Assembly: GCA_035294725.1 (NCBI GenBank)
Contig: DATGKK010000137.1
Location: 1 to 47,324, forward strand
Direction: 5' to 3'
Origin: DATGKK01 sp035294725
Lineage (GTDB): Bacteria > Actinomycetota > Acidimicrobiia > Acidimicrobiales > Bog-793
Length of the DNA: 47,324 nucleotides
In this document: one piece after another, positions 1-7,949 of the stretch
Position numbering within the stretch: position 1 is the stretch's first letter
How the letters are laid out: the number at the start of each line of letters is the position of its first letter
Notes under the pieces: model-generated
What the model was told of the DNA's origin: nothing
Seen by the model: only the letters and a program-made list of their open reading frames with translations
Databases searched by the model: none
Program-made: the position numbers and the translations under genes

Positions 1-2
1 AA

Positions 3-167
3 AGAGAGCTGACCCTTGTCGGCTCGTTCCGCCCGAAGGGGATCCCGGGCTTTGCCTACTGGACCGTGCTCGAACCCGTGCACCGGCTTGTCTTCCGCTC
101 CCTGGCCCGGCACCGGGTCGCCCGCGCCCGAGCCCACGACGTCCTCGGCAACGGCGCCCGGCGGTGA
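3..167 (+). CDS. C-terminal fragment of a DUF2867-type (SDR-linked) protein, cut by the window edge
   Basis: An open frame enters from the left edge and stops at TGA 165-167, giving about 54 residues. The tail contains GSFRPKGIPGFAYWTVLEPV followed by a basic helix rich in Arg and His. The pattern SFRPKG-x(3)-YW-x(3)-P-H-x(2)-F is the typical end of DUF2867, a domain usually found behind an NAD(P)-binding SDR domain. The N-terminal part lies outside the window, so the SDR part is inferred only. It is read on the same strand as the next gene, about 100 bases upstream of it. Confidence 0.55.
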   Translation, partial: RELTLVGSFRPKGIPGFAYWTVLEPVHRLVFRSLARHRVARARAHDVLGNGARR

Positions 168-265
168 GTCCCGAGCGCCGAGAGGGCGCCGGTCGGCCGC
201 AGTGAGAGGGACGACGCAGGAGGTCCGGCGCGCCAGCCCCAAGGCCCCGGAAGTAGCCTCGGGCC

Positions 266-1465
266 GTGTGCGACACCCTCGTGACCCTGACCGACGAGGG
301 AGTGCTGTTCGCGAAGAACAGCGACCGGGAGCCCAACGAGGCGCAGGTGGTCGAGTGGCACGCCGCGGCACGACACCCTAAGGGGGCGAGCCTGCGCTGC
401 ACGCATCTCGAGATCCCCCAGGTGGAACGGACGAACGGCGTCCTCATCTGCCGCCCCTGGTGGATGTGGGGCGCCGAGATGGGCGCGAACGAGCATGGTG
501 TCGTCATCGGCAACGAGGCGGTGTGGACCCGCGAGCCGGACGGCGAGCCTGCCCTGCTGGGCATGGACCTGTTGCGGCTCGCCCTGGAGCGGGCGTCGAC
601 GGCCCGCGAGGCCGTCTCGGTCATCGTCGACCTTCTCGAGCGGCACGGCCAGGGCGGGGCGTGCAGCCACGACCGGCCCCGATTCACGTACCACAACAGC
701 TTCCTCGTGGCAGATCCGGACGGCGCCGTCGTTCTCGAGACCGCCGGCCGGCGCCACGCGACCGAGGAGGTCCGGGGCAGGGGGAGGAGCATCTCGAACG
801 AGCTCACGATCCCCGAGCTCGCGGCGGCCTGCTCCGACCGGTTCCATGGCCGCGTCGTGGCGGCCCGCCGGCGGCGGTCGGTCACCGAGCGCGCTGCCTG
901 CGCCGCGGCCAGTCCCGCAGACTTGATCGCGGTGCTGAGGGAGCACGCCAGCCCAGGGCCACCGGTCTGGTCGTGGTTCAACGGGACGCTGCGCGCCCCT
1001 TGCGTGCACGCCGGGGGGCTCGTCGCCTCGAGCCAGACGACCGGCTCGTTGGTGGCCGACCTGAGGGCCCGGCCCCTCTGCTTCGTGACCGGCACCTCCG
1101 CCCCGTGCACCTCGGTCTTCAAGCCCGTGCGGCCCGGTGAGCCGCTCCCCCCGGACGCCTGCCCCCGAGACCGCTACTCCCCGGCGAGCCGCTGGTGGCG
1201 CCACGAGCTGCTCCACCGAGCGACGCTGCGGGACCACGCTGGCCTGCTTGCGCGCTACCGCCCGGAGCGGGACCGGCTCGAGCAGTCCTTTCTCGCCGAC
1301 CCGCCTGCGGCCGCCGACGCCTTCGCCGTCGCCGACGCCCTCGAGCGCCGCTGGCTCGCCGACGTGACGGCGTCCGGGCTGCCGGACGTGCGCCCGGCGT
1401 GGCTCCGGCGCTTCTGGGAGAGGGTGGACCGAGCCGCCGGGCTGGGTGAGGAGGTGGCCGCATGA
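266..1465 (+). CDS. C69/secernin-like N-terminal-nucleophile hydrolase
   Basis: This 399-residue protein starts at GTG and reads MCDTLVTLTDEGVLFAKNSD. Cys2 directly after the initiator is the expected N-terminal nucleophile of C69 dipeptidases, secernins and acyl-transferase-like Ntn hydrolases. The block FAKNSDREPNEAQ and, further on, GANEHGVVIGNEAVWT are characteristic of the secernin branch. There is no signal peptide, so it should be cytoplasmic. The substrate cannot be read from the sequence; amide or peptide hydrolysis is the family activity. Its stop overlaps the start of the following flavin amine oxidase (ATGA), so the two are almost certainly co-translated and may act on the same amine or amide compound. 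Confidence 0.82.
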   Translation: MCDTLVTLTDEGVLFAKNSDREPNEAQVVEWHAAARHPKGASLRCTHLEIPQVERTNGVLICRPWWMWGAEMGANEHGVVIGNEAVWTREPDGEPALLGMDLLRLALERASTAREAVSVIVDLLERHGQGGACSHDRPRFTYHNSFLVADPDGAVVLETAGRRHATEEVRGRGRSISNELTIPELAAACSDRFHGRVVAARRRRSVTERAACAAASPADLIAVLREHASPGPPVWSWFNGTLRAPCVHAGGLVASSQTTGSLVADLRARPLCFVTGTSAPCTSVFKPVRPGEPLPPDACPRDRYSPASRWWRHELLHRATLRDHAGLLARYRPERDRLEQSFLADPPAAADAFAVADALERRWLADVTASGLPDVRPAWLRRFWERVDRAAGLGEEVAA

Positions 1466-2820
1466 GCGACCTGCGGGTGGTCGTGGTCGGCGCCGGGCTG
1501 TCCGGCCTCGCCTGCGCACGGGAGCTCCGGCGAGCCGGAGCCGAGGTCACCGTGCTCGAGGCCCGCACCAGAGTGGGCGGCCGGACCGAGGGAGGCTCAA
1601 CGGCCGAGGGCGCCCCGCTCGAGCTCGGCGGCCAGTGGCTCGGCCCGACGCAGACCCGGATGTACGAGCTCGTCGCGGAGCTCGGCCTCGAGACCTTCCC
1701 CACGTACAACATCGGCCAGCACGTCGTGCAGCTCGGCGGCCGCACGAGCCGCATGGGATCAAGGCGCGGCGCCGTGCCGAAGCTCAGCCCTTTCGTCCTC
1801 GCCGACCTGTTCCAGGGCCTCACCCGTTTCACCCGAGCTGCGCGCCAGGTTCCCCTCGACGAGCCGTGGCGCGCCCCGGGCGCGGACCGCCTCGACCGCG
1901 AGACCTTCGAGACCTGGATCCGGCGCAACCTGCGGACCGAGGTCGGGCGGACCTACTTCCGGGTTGCCACCGAGGCCGTGTTCGCGGCCGAGGCGGGAGA
2001 CTTCTCAGCTCTTCACGCGCTGTTCTACGCCCACTCGGGGACCGACTTCGAGGGTCTCATCTCCGTGGACCGCGGCGCCCAGCAGGACCGTATCGTCGGC
2101 GGCTCGGTGCGGGTGGCCGAGCGGCTGGCCGAAGAGCTCGGCGACGCCGTCCACCTCGGACAGGTGGTCGTCGGGGTCGAGCACGACGGCCACGGGGTGC
2201 GCCTCGCCACCCGCGGCGGCCCGGTGCACTCGGCCGACCGTGCCGTGATCACGCTCCCTCCGGTCCTTGCCGGCCGGCTCGGTTACACGCCCCCGCTGCC
2301 GTCCTGGCGCGACCAGCTCACCCAGCGGCTCCCGGCCGGGGCCGTGATCAAGGTGTTCGCCGTCTACGACGAGCCCTTCTGGCGGGCGGAGGGCCTCACC
2401 GGCCAGGCAGCCTCCGACGAGGGCCCCGTGAAGATCACCTTCGACAACTCGCCTCCGTCCGGCACACCGGGCGTGATGCTCGGCTTCATCGAGGCCGGTG
2501 AGGCGCGCACCTGGGCCCGTAGATCGCCGAAGGAGCGGGAGGAGGCGGTCATCGGCTGCTTCGCTCGTTACTTCGGCTCTCGAGCCCGGAGCCACCGGGA
2601 GTACGTGGAGCGCGACTGGACCGCCGAGGAGTTCACCCGGGGGTGCTACGGGGCCCATTTTGTGCCGGGCACCTGGACGGCCTTCGGGCCGCTGCTCCGC
2701 CGGCCCGTTGGGCGCCTGCACTGGGCCGGCACGGAGTGCTCGGCCGTCTGGAACGGCTACATGGAAGGAGCGGTGCGCTCCGGCGAGGAGGCTGCCCGGG
2801 AGGTGCTGGCGAGCTCGTGA
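1462..2820 (+). CDS. flavin monoamine oxidase family protein
   Basis: A 452-residue FAD-dependent amine oxidase. The N-terminus VVVVGAGLSGLACARELRRA is a dinucleotide-binding Rossmann motif followed by the acidic residue of VLEAR and the GGRT motif that contacts FAD. LELGGQWLGPTQ and the C-terminal block AGTEC-x(3)-W-x-GYMEGAVRSGE are the usual second FAD-contacting region. Length fits bacterial monoamine/putrescine oxidases. The reaction would be oxidative deamination of an amine with release of hydrogen peroxide; a peroxiredoxin gene lies just downstream. The ATG overlaps the stop of the C69-like gene by four bases, supporting a two-gene operon. The actual amine substrate is unknown. Confidence 0.88.
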   Translation: MSDLRVVVVGAGLSGLACARELRRAGAEVTVLEARTRVGGRTEGGSTAEGAPLELGGQWLGPTQTRMYELVAELGLETFPTYNIGQHVVQLGGRTSRMGSRRGAVPKLSPFVLADLFQGLTRFTRAARQVPLDEPWRAPGADRLDRETFETWIRRNLRTEVGRTYFRVATEAVFAAEAGDFSALHALFYAHSGTDFEGLISVDRGAQQDRIVGGSVRVAERLAEELGDAVHLGQVVVGVEHDGHGVRLATRGGPVHSADRAVITLPPVLAGRLGYTPPLPSWRDQLTQRLPAGAVIKVFAVYDEPFWRAEGLTGQAASDEGPVKITFDNSPPSGTPGVMLGFIEAGEARTWARRSPKEREEAVIGCFARYFGSRARSHREYVERDWTAEEFTRGCYGAHFVPGTWTAFGPLLRRPVGRLHWAGTECSAVWNGYMEGAVRSGEEAAREVLASS

Positions 2821-2963
2821 GCCTTGGCCCGCGCTCGGTCCCCTCTCGATCCAGCGCCACCGGCTGAGCGGCCGCCACGGGACGCCGGCGGGCTGCGGGC
2901 GGCCGCTACCCTCGATCGGGCACGCAACAGGGCGGTTCGGACACCGCATGGATTGGAGGCGAC

Positions 2964-3446
2964 ATGGCGATCGCAGTCGGTGACAAGCTCCCAGATGTCG
3001 AGGTGCGCACTATGGGCACTGACGGCCCGACGACGGTGCGCACGAGCGAGGCGCTCGGCAGCGGCAAGGTGGTCTTGTTCGCCGTGCCCGGCGCCTTCAC
3101 GCCGGGGTGCTCCAAGGTCCATCTGCCCGGCTACATCGAGAACTACGACGAGCTGAAGGCGAAGGGCGTCGACGTCGTCGCCTGCGTCGCCGTCAACGAC
3201 GCCTGGGTGATGCAGGCGTGGGCTGAGTCCCAGGGCGCAGCCGGAAAGATCCTCATGCTGGCCGACGGGAGCGGCGACTTCACGAGGGCGATGGGCCTCG
3301 AGGCGGACCTGAGCGGCGCCGGGCTCGGCATTCGCTCCCGCAGGTACGCCGCCGTGATCGAGGACGGGACCGTCACGAGCCTCGAGGTGGAGCCAGCGGG
3401 CGGGGTCGACGTGAGCTCGTGCCAGTCGATGCTCGCTCACCTGTAG
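2964..3446 (+). CDS. Prx5-like peroxiredoxin
   Basis: A 160-residue thiol peroxidase. The motif VPGAFTPGCSKVHLPGY places the peroxidatic cysteine at residue 49, and the spacing of Pro and Thr before it fits the Prx5/AhpE-like redoxin fold. A second cysteine at about residue 153 in VSSCQSML is in the place of the resolving cysteine of atypical 2-Cys Prx5 enzymes. It should reduce hydrogen peroxide or organic peroxides in the cytoplasm with thioredoxin or glutaredoxin as donor. It follows the amine oxidase at 143 bases on the same strand, which would fit removal of the peroxide made there, although joint transcription is only inferred. A GC-rich hairpin lies just after its stop. Confidence 0.9.
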   Translation: MAIAVGDKLPDVEVRTMGTDGPTTVRTSEALGSGKVVLFAVPGAFTPGCSKVHLPGYIENYDELKAKGVDVVACVAVNDAWVMQAWAESQGAAGKILMLADGSGDFTRAMGLEADLSGAGLGIRSRRYAAVIEDGTVTSLEVEPAGGVDVSSCQSMLAHL

Positions 3447-3451
3447 CGGCG

Positions 3452-3471
3452 CCCGGCTCGGCCGAGCGGGG
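3452..3471 (+). terminator. possible GC hairpin after the peroxiredoxin
   Basis: The core GCTCGGCCGAGC at 3456-3467 is a perfect 12-base palindrome and is flanked by CCC and GGG arms with one mismatch. It begins about 6 bases after the peroxiredoxin stop. There is no run of T after it, so it would be an atypical intrinsic terminator or simply a GC-rich chance hairpin. Confidence 0.3.
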
Positions 3472-3616
3472 GGCGTCGTCGGCTGCCTGACAGTTAAGGT
3501 GTCGTTACTCGAATGTTACGAGATGACGACAGTTCTACGTCGCCATCGCGAATGTCGAGATGCGGCAACGTGTTTTCCTTGCCGGGGCTGCGGCGGGCGG
3601 GTAGGGTACCGCCCCC

Positions 3617-4921
3617 GTGGGGTTGGCACGGACTCGAGCAGCGCCGCGCGGGTCGAGAAGGCTCTCGCGAGCCCTCATCACGGGGGTGAGCGCCCTCGCT
3701 CTGGCGTCGGGGATGACGCTCGTGCCCGGAGCGGCCCGCGAGGCCGGCGCCTCGAGCATCAGCTCGGACCGCCACAGCATTGCGAGCATCGAGAGCCAGA
3801 TCACCGCGGACGGTCTGCGGATCCAGCGGGACGTGATCCGCTACGACCGGGCCGAGACGAAGGAGTCGTTCCTCGTGGCGGAGCTGGCGGCGACGGCCAA
3901 GCGGCTCGCGGCCGCCCAGCGTCAGGTCGAGCTGACCCGCAACCGGCTGCGGAGCGTGGCGGTCGAGTCGTATGTGACCGGCGGCTCCGGAGCCTTCGCC
4001 CTTGCGATCCTGTCCAGCAAGACGGCGAATTCGGGCCAGATGAACGTCTACGAGAACGTCGCCGCGTCGAGCCTTTCCGAGGCCGTGACCGCCTACGTCC
4101 GGGCGCGCCACGAGATCGCGGTGCAGCAGGCCACGTTGCGCTCGGAGCACACGAGCCAGCTCGCGACCCTGCGCCAGATCGCGAGAGCGCGCGCCGAGGA
4201 CAACGCCGCGCTGGCGGCGGAGGAGAAGCTGCTCACCTCGGTGAAGGGCAACCTTCGTCACCTGCTCGCAGTGCGCGCCGAGCAGCGGGCAGCGCAAGAG
4301 CGCCTGCGTGAGCTTGCGCTGAAGCAGCGGGAGCAGCAGACCCCGCCGCCACCCCCTCCGCCTCCGCCACCCCCTCCGCCAAGCCCGGGCGGGAACGGCA
4401 ACGGTGGGGGTAACGGCAACGGCGGAGGCGGAGGGGGCGGGGTGTATGCGAACCCGCTGCGTGCCATCAACGGCCTTTCCCCCGAGCGGATCGACCAGGG
4501 GGTCGACTACAGCGGCTTCGGCCCCATCTACGCCATCGGTGCCGGCGTCGTGGTCAACATCTACAACGCCGGCTGGCCGGGTGGGACGTTCATCGTGTAC
4601 CAGCTCTCGAGCGGGCCGGCACAGGGGCTCTACGTCTACGCGGCAGAGGACATCTCCCCGTCGGTCCAGATCGGGCAGACCGTCACCTCGTCCACCGTGC
4701 TCGGCACGATGTACGAGGGCCCCGACGGGATCGAGACGGGTTGGGCAGACGGGAGCCTCGGCGACACGATGGCGATGTCGGCCGGGCAGTTCTCGGGCGC
4801 CAACTCGACGGCCTTCGGCGCCAACTTCTCCGACCTGCTCGCCTCGGTCGGCGCTCCTCCCGGCATCCTGCAGAACGACCCGCCGACGGGGACCCTCCCG
4901 AGCGGCTGGCCCACCTGGTGA
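3617..4921 (+). CDS. secreted coiled-coil protein with degenerate M23-like C-terminal domain
   Basis: A 434-residue protein starting at GTG. Residues 1-45 hold a basic start and a hydrophobic stretch ending in Ala-rich sequence, a likely Sec signal peptide. Residues about 50-235 are strongly helical with heptad character (ASIESQITADGLRIQRD, AAAQRQVELTRNRLR) like the coiled coils in front of bacterial cell-wall hydrolases. Then comes a run of prolines and a Gly/Asn-rich linker (about 241-274). The final 160 residues (IDQGVDYSG, GPIYAIGAGVVVNIYN, ISPSVQIGQTV) follow the lysostaphin-like M23 fold, but the expected zinc ligands are absent: the first His is Asp, the YxH position is YAA, and HLH is missing. 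It is probably an envelope-binding or regulatory protein rather than an active endopeptidase. Confidence 0.72.
   Translation: MGLARTRAAPRGSRRLSRALITGVSALALASGMTLVPGAAREAGASSISSDRHSIASIESQITADGLRIQRDVIRYDRAETKESFLVAELAATAKRLAAAQRQVELTRNRLRSVAVESYVTGGSGAFALAILSSKTANSGQMNVYENVAASSLSEAVTAYVRARHEIAVQQATLRSEHTSQLATLRQIARARAEDNAALAAEEKLLTSVKGNLRHLLAVRAEQRAAQERLRELALKQREQQTPPPPPPPPPPPPPSPGGNGNGGGNGNGGGGGGGVYANPLRAINGLSPERIDQGVDYSGFGPIYAIGAGVVVNIYNAGWPGGTFIVYQLSSGPAQGLYVYAAEDISPSVQIGQTVTSSTVLGTMYEGPDGIETGWADGSLGDTMAMSAGQFSGANSTAFGANFSDLLASVGAPPGILQNDPPTGTLPSGWPTW
4339..4440 (+). repeat. Pro/Gly low-complexity linker inside the coiled-coil protein
   Basis: Simple CCN and GGN codon runs encode more than ten consecutive prolines and then alternating Gly and Asn. 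This is a protein linker spanning the cell wall between coiled coil and C-terminal domain, and a site prone to slippage. It is not a separate DNA element. Confidence 0.7.
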
Positions 4922-5022
4922 TGCGGGGCTGACAGCAGGCTGGAGCCAGCGCCCGGGGCGGCCGGCCGCAGGCGGCCCTTGTCGCCGTGCCGGCCGGGGC
5001 ACCGAGCCGACACAATGGGCCG

Positions 5023-5823
5023 GTGGTCGACGGCGTGCGAGGCGGCACCGGGCTGGCCCGTCTCTGCCTCGCCGAATTCGCGGGAACCGCGCTTCTCGTC
5101 GCCGTGGGGCTCTCGTTCGTCATCCTCGACTTCGGTGCCCGCAGCCCTGTGGCGGCCCTCCTGCCCTCGCCGGCAGGCCGCCGAGCACTGACAGGCGCGC
5201 TGTTCGGCGCTACCGGAATGACCGTCGCTTGGTCTCCGCTCGGCCGCGTGAGCGGTGCTCATCTCAATCCCGTGGTGAGCCTCGCCTTTTGGGCCGAAGG
5301 GGCACTCTCGGGCCGCACCCTGGCGGGCTTCGTGGCGAGCCAGTCCGTGGGCGCAGTCGCCGGCGCCGTGCCCCTGCTGGCTTGGGGAGCTCGCGGTGCG
5401 GGCATCTCGTACGGTGCGACCTCGCCCGGCGCCGCCGGGATCGCTCCGGCCTTCCTCGGCGAGATGGTGACGACATTCGCCATGGTCTCGGTCGTGCTGG
5501 CCATGGTCGCAAGCTCACGGGCGCGGGCCTACACCCCGTTCGCCTTCCCGCCGCTGTACTGCGTGATGGTCTGGCTGGAGGCTCCGCTCTCTGGCACGAG
5601 CACCAACCCTGCACGCAGCCTCGGGCCCGACGTGATCGCTCTCGAGCCGCACGCGTACTGGCTGTACGTGCTCGCGCCGGCGCTCGGAGCACTTGCTGCG
5701 GTCGTGTTCCGGCGGTTGCTGCCTCCCCGGTCCCGGCTCCCGATCGAGGTGGCCAAGTTGTCCCACTTCGAAAAGGAGGCGGTGCACGTCCTGCTCACGC
5801 GGGCGGGGCGTCCGAGGGCATAG
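5023..5823 (+). CDS. MIP/aquaporin-family channel
   Basis: About 266 residues with six hydrophobic segments. Two half-helix motifs are visible: AHLNPVVS in the first half and GTSTNPARS in the second. The second is the canonical NPA followed by Arg (the selectivity-filter Arg), while the first reads NPV instead of NPA, a variation known in some MIP proteins. It should conduct water or small neutral solutes across the inner membrane. The start is uncertain: GTG at 4987, 5023 and 5035 are all in frame and none has a strong ribosome site; 5023 was chosen because the conserved part begins soon after. A hydrophilic tail of about 30 residues follows the last helix. It stands alone on the plus strand. 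Confidence 0.85.
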   Translation: MVDGVRGGTGLARLCLAEFAGTALLVAVGLSFVILDFGARSPVAALLPSPAGRRALTGALFGATGMTVAWSPLGRVSGAHLNPVVSLAFWAEGALSGRTLAGFVASQSVGAVAGAVPLLAWGARGAGISYGATSPGAAGIAPAFLGEMVTTFAMVSVVLAMVASSRARAYTPFAFPPLYCVMVWLEAPLSGTSTNPARSLGPDVIALEPHAYWLYVLAPALGALAAVVFRRLLPPRSRLPIEVAKLSHFEKEAVHVLLTRAGRPRA

Positions 5824-5994
5824 GAGCTACCGGGGCGGGCTCCCGCTCACCGTCCCACGCTCCCCGAGCTGTTCCGGATGCCGCCGGGCTTCTGCGCCGG
5901 TCGTGGCAAGGAGCTGCCGAGACGCTCGTGTGCGTGACATGGCAGCCCGGGTGCTTCATACTGCTGCCGAGGCGAGAGTGATCGGAGGAGCGGG

Positions 5995-6342
5995 ATGGCC
6001 GAGCTCGTAGTGGAGGGCGACGAGTTGGTATTGCACCTGAGCCGTGTCGAGAAGCTGGAGTCGGTGCACGGTGACCTGCGTGCCCCGCGCTCCGCGGTCC
6101 GCTCGGTGCAGGTGCTGGAGGATGCGCACGAGCCGGCCGACCACGGCTTCAAGGTGGGGGAGCGGGTGCCAGGCTACTCAGAGGTCGCCGTCATCCGGAC
6201 GGGGGGCGAGACGCTCTTCGCCGTCGTCCACCACAACACACCGAGGGGCGTGCGGATCGACTTCGACGGCGCCGACTACGACGCCTGGATCGTCGGCTCC
6301 GAGGATCCTGAGGGTCTGAAGAGCCGGATCGAGCAGGCCTGA
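5995..6342 (+). CDS. small PH-like domain protein of unknown function
   Basis: A 115-residue soluble protein preceded by a good ribosome site (GGAGGAG, nine bases upstream of ATG). The pattern of short beta strands ending in a helix (VDGDELVLHLS-like start, SAVRSVQVLED, then RIDFDGADYDAWIVGSEDP and a terminal helix) resembles bacterial PH-like domains annotated as hypothetical in actinobacteria. No catalytic motif is visible and it has no signal peptide. It is isolated between the aquaporin gene and the convergent phosphate transporter, so context gives no role. Confidence 0.7.
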   Translation: MAELVVEGDELVLHLSRVEKLESVHGDLRAPRSAVRSVQVLEDAHEPADHGFKVGERVPGYSEVAVIRTGGETLFAVVHHNTPRGVRIDFDGADYDAWIVGSEDPEGLKSRIEQA

Positions 6343-6362
6343 TCGCACCTGGCGTCGGGTCG

Positions 6363-7409
6363 TCACGGCGCGGCGAGGAGGCTGTGAGCGCCGATGGCGG
6401 CGCCGGCGAGCCGGGTGAGCCCGTAGCCGAGGGCGATGGCGGCGCCCGGACCGATCACCCAACCCCGCACGATGCCGGTCAGCGTCGCCCGATGCACACT
6501 GCGGCGGCCCCGGGCCGCCCCGGCGCCGGCCATCGCGCCGACGAGCGCCTGGTTCATCGAGGTGAACAGCCCGAAGGCGACCGCGGTGAGCACGACGGCG
6601 GACTGCACGAGCTGGGCCGCCATCGCCATCGGCCGATCGACGGTCACGATGTCGAAGGCGACCCGCTGGAGAAGCGGACGTCCCCAGGTGAGCACACCGG
6701 CAGCGAGGCCGGCTCCGCCGAGCATCCCTGCGGCGAGCGGCGAGAGCGTGTGGGTGCCGACGAGGGATCCGGTGGCATTCGCAACGTCATTGCTGCCCAT
6801 CGCGAACGATGCGAGCGCACCCGCTCCGAGGAGCGACGGGGCGAGCCAACCGCCGCGTCGCCTCGCGGTCCCGAGGCTCCCCGCAACGGGTGGCGCCGGG
6901 CCGGCCGCCTCCACCTCCCCGTTCGCGCCACGCGCCGTTGAGGCGAACGCCGGGACTCGGTCGAGCACTTTGGTGAGGAGGTAGCCGGCGCCGGCAGCGA
7001 CCGGTGGCGCCGAGACCCACAGTGCGGCGAGCACGCCGACGTGCCGCCACTGGACCCCCGCGCCAGCGGCCAGCGCCGCCCCGACCACGCTGAAGACGAG
7101 GATCTGGATGGTCGAAGTCGGGAGCCGCAGCCAGGTGAACAGGCTGGTGAGGCCGAAGGCCACTGCGAGCACGATCACGAGAGCTACGAGCGAGAGCCCG
7201 GCACCGTCGACGAGACCCCGCCCGACCGTGTCCTCGACGCCGTGGCTGGCAACGGCAGCGCCGAGGAAGGTGAGCGGAGCCATCACGAGCAGCGCACGGC
7301 GGGCGGAGACCACCTGCAGCGCGTGGGGCATTCCCATGCAGGCGCCCGTGTAGTGGGCGCCCATGCTGTAGGCGAACCCAACCGCGAGGAGGCCGAGCAG
7401 GACCGGCAC
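6363..7409 (-). CDS. PiT-family inorganic phosphate transporter
   Basis: A 348-residue membrane protein with about ten hydrophobic segments. The second-half signature GSNDVANATGSLVGT is an exact PiT motif. The first-half copy, normally GANDxANxxG, is replaced by GAHYTGACMGMPHAL, so the two inverted halves are unequal. The central hydrophilic loop (around residues 155-190) is short. The family carries metal-phosphate complexes by proton or sodium symport. It is the last gene of a minus-strand group with the YeaO-like and DedA-b561 genes; a 138-base gap separates it from the YeaO-like gene, so it may have its own promoter. It converges with the small PH-like gene at 20 bases. Confidence 0.83.
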   Translation of the reverse strand: MPVLLGLLAVGFAYSMGAHYTGACMGMPHALQVVSARRALLVMAPLTFLGAAVASHGVEDTVGRGLVDGAGLSLVALVIVLAVAFGLTSLFTWLRLPTSTIQILVFSVVGAALAAGAGVQWRHVGVLAALWVSAPPVAAGAGYLLTKVLDRVPAFASTARGANGEVEAAGPAPPVAGSLGTARRRGGWLAPSLLGAGALASFAMGSNDVANATGSLVGTHTLSPLAAGMLGGAGLAAGVLTWGRPLLQRVAFDIVTVDRPMAMAAQLVQSAVVLTAVAFGLFTSMNQALVGAMAGAGAARGRRSVHRATLTGIVRGWVIGPGAAIALGYGLTRLAGAAIGAHSLLAAP

Positions 7410-7547
7410 GTCAGGGTCTCACGGTGTCCGGGGGGCCGGGACGGGGACTTCTCTGCACGGATCAGGGCTCCTTGCGGGGTTGGGAGTGGGTTCGCCGCCA
7501 CCGGGTGTCGGGATTCACCGCGTCTTCGCTAGATCCGCCGCCCACCC

Positions 7548-7910
7548 TCACGGGCCGCGCTCGATCTCCTCGCACAGGACCTCGGCCGCAGATCTCGCCA
7601 CGTCCCGCGTCGCCGTGAGAAGGATCAGACCGTCCCGGCTCGCGTGCTGCCGGAGAGCATCGAGGGCCGACGCTGCCGGCTCGTGGGAGAGCTCCTCCCG
7701 GTAGCGCGCTGCGAACTCTCCGAAGCGCTCCGGGGCATGCCCGTACCACCGGCGGAGCTGAGTGCTCGGGGCGACCGCCGTCATCCACTCGTCGGCGTCG
7801 ACGGCGTCCTTGCTGAGCCCGCGCGGCCAGAGCCGGTCGACGAGCACCCGCCGGGCCCGGCCGGAGCGGCCTGGATCCTCGTACACCCGCACCACCTGGA
7901 CCCTCGCCAC
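7548..7910 (-). CDS. DUF488 / YeaO-family protein
   Basis: A 120-residue protein with the family signature RVLVDRLWPRGLSKDAVDAD, then the downstream blocks VAPSTQLRRWYGH and FAARYREEL. The GTG start at 7908-7910 was preferred over an ATG 33 bases upstream because AGGAGG lies six bases in front of it. YeaO/DUF488 proteins are small, soluble and of unknown activity; some members sit near heme or stress genes. The neighbour upstream on the same strand is the DedA-b561 fusion, 39 bases away, so the two are probably one transcript. Confidence 0.88.
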   Translation of the reverse strand: MARVQVVRVYEDPGRSGRARRVLVDRLWPRGLSKDAVDADEWMTAVAPSTQLRRWYGHAPERFGEFAARYREELSHEPAASALDALRQHASRDGLILLTATRDVARSAAEVLCEEIERGP

Positions 7911-7949
7911 GGAGCCCTCCTCGCTGTCACTGCGGGCGCCCACGGCTTG

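Noticed and set aside
3447..3616. Possible c-di-AMP (ydaO-type) riboswitch before the secreted M23-like gene
   Set aside because: Such riboswitches are common before cell-wall hydrolases in actinobacteria, but the conserved blocks of that class are not visible in these 170 bases.
4339..4440. Short tandem repeat resembling a microsatellite or CRISPR-like array
   Set aside because: It is coding sequence for a Pro/Gly linker in frame with the flanking domains; no spacer structure exists.
4958..4969. GCGGCCGGCCGC palindrome after the secreted M23-like gene
   Set aside because: A 12-base self-complementary run is expected by chance at this GC content and there is no loop or T run to suggest a terminator.
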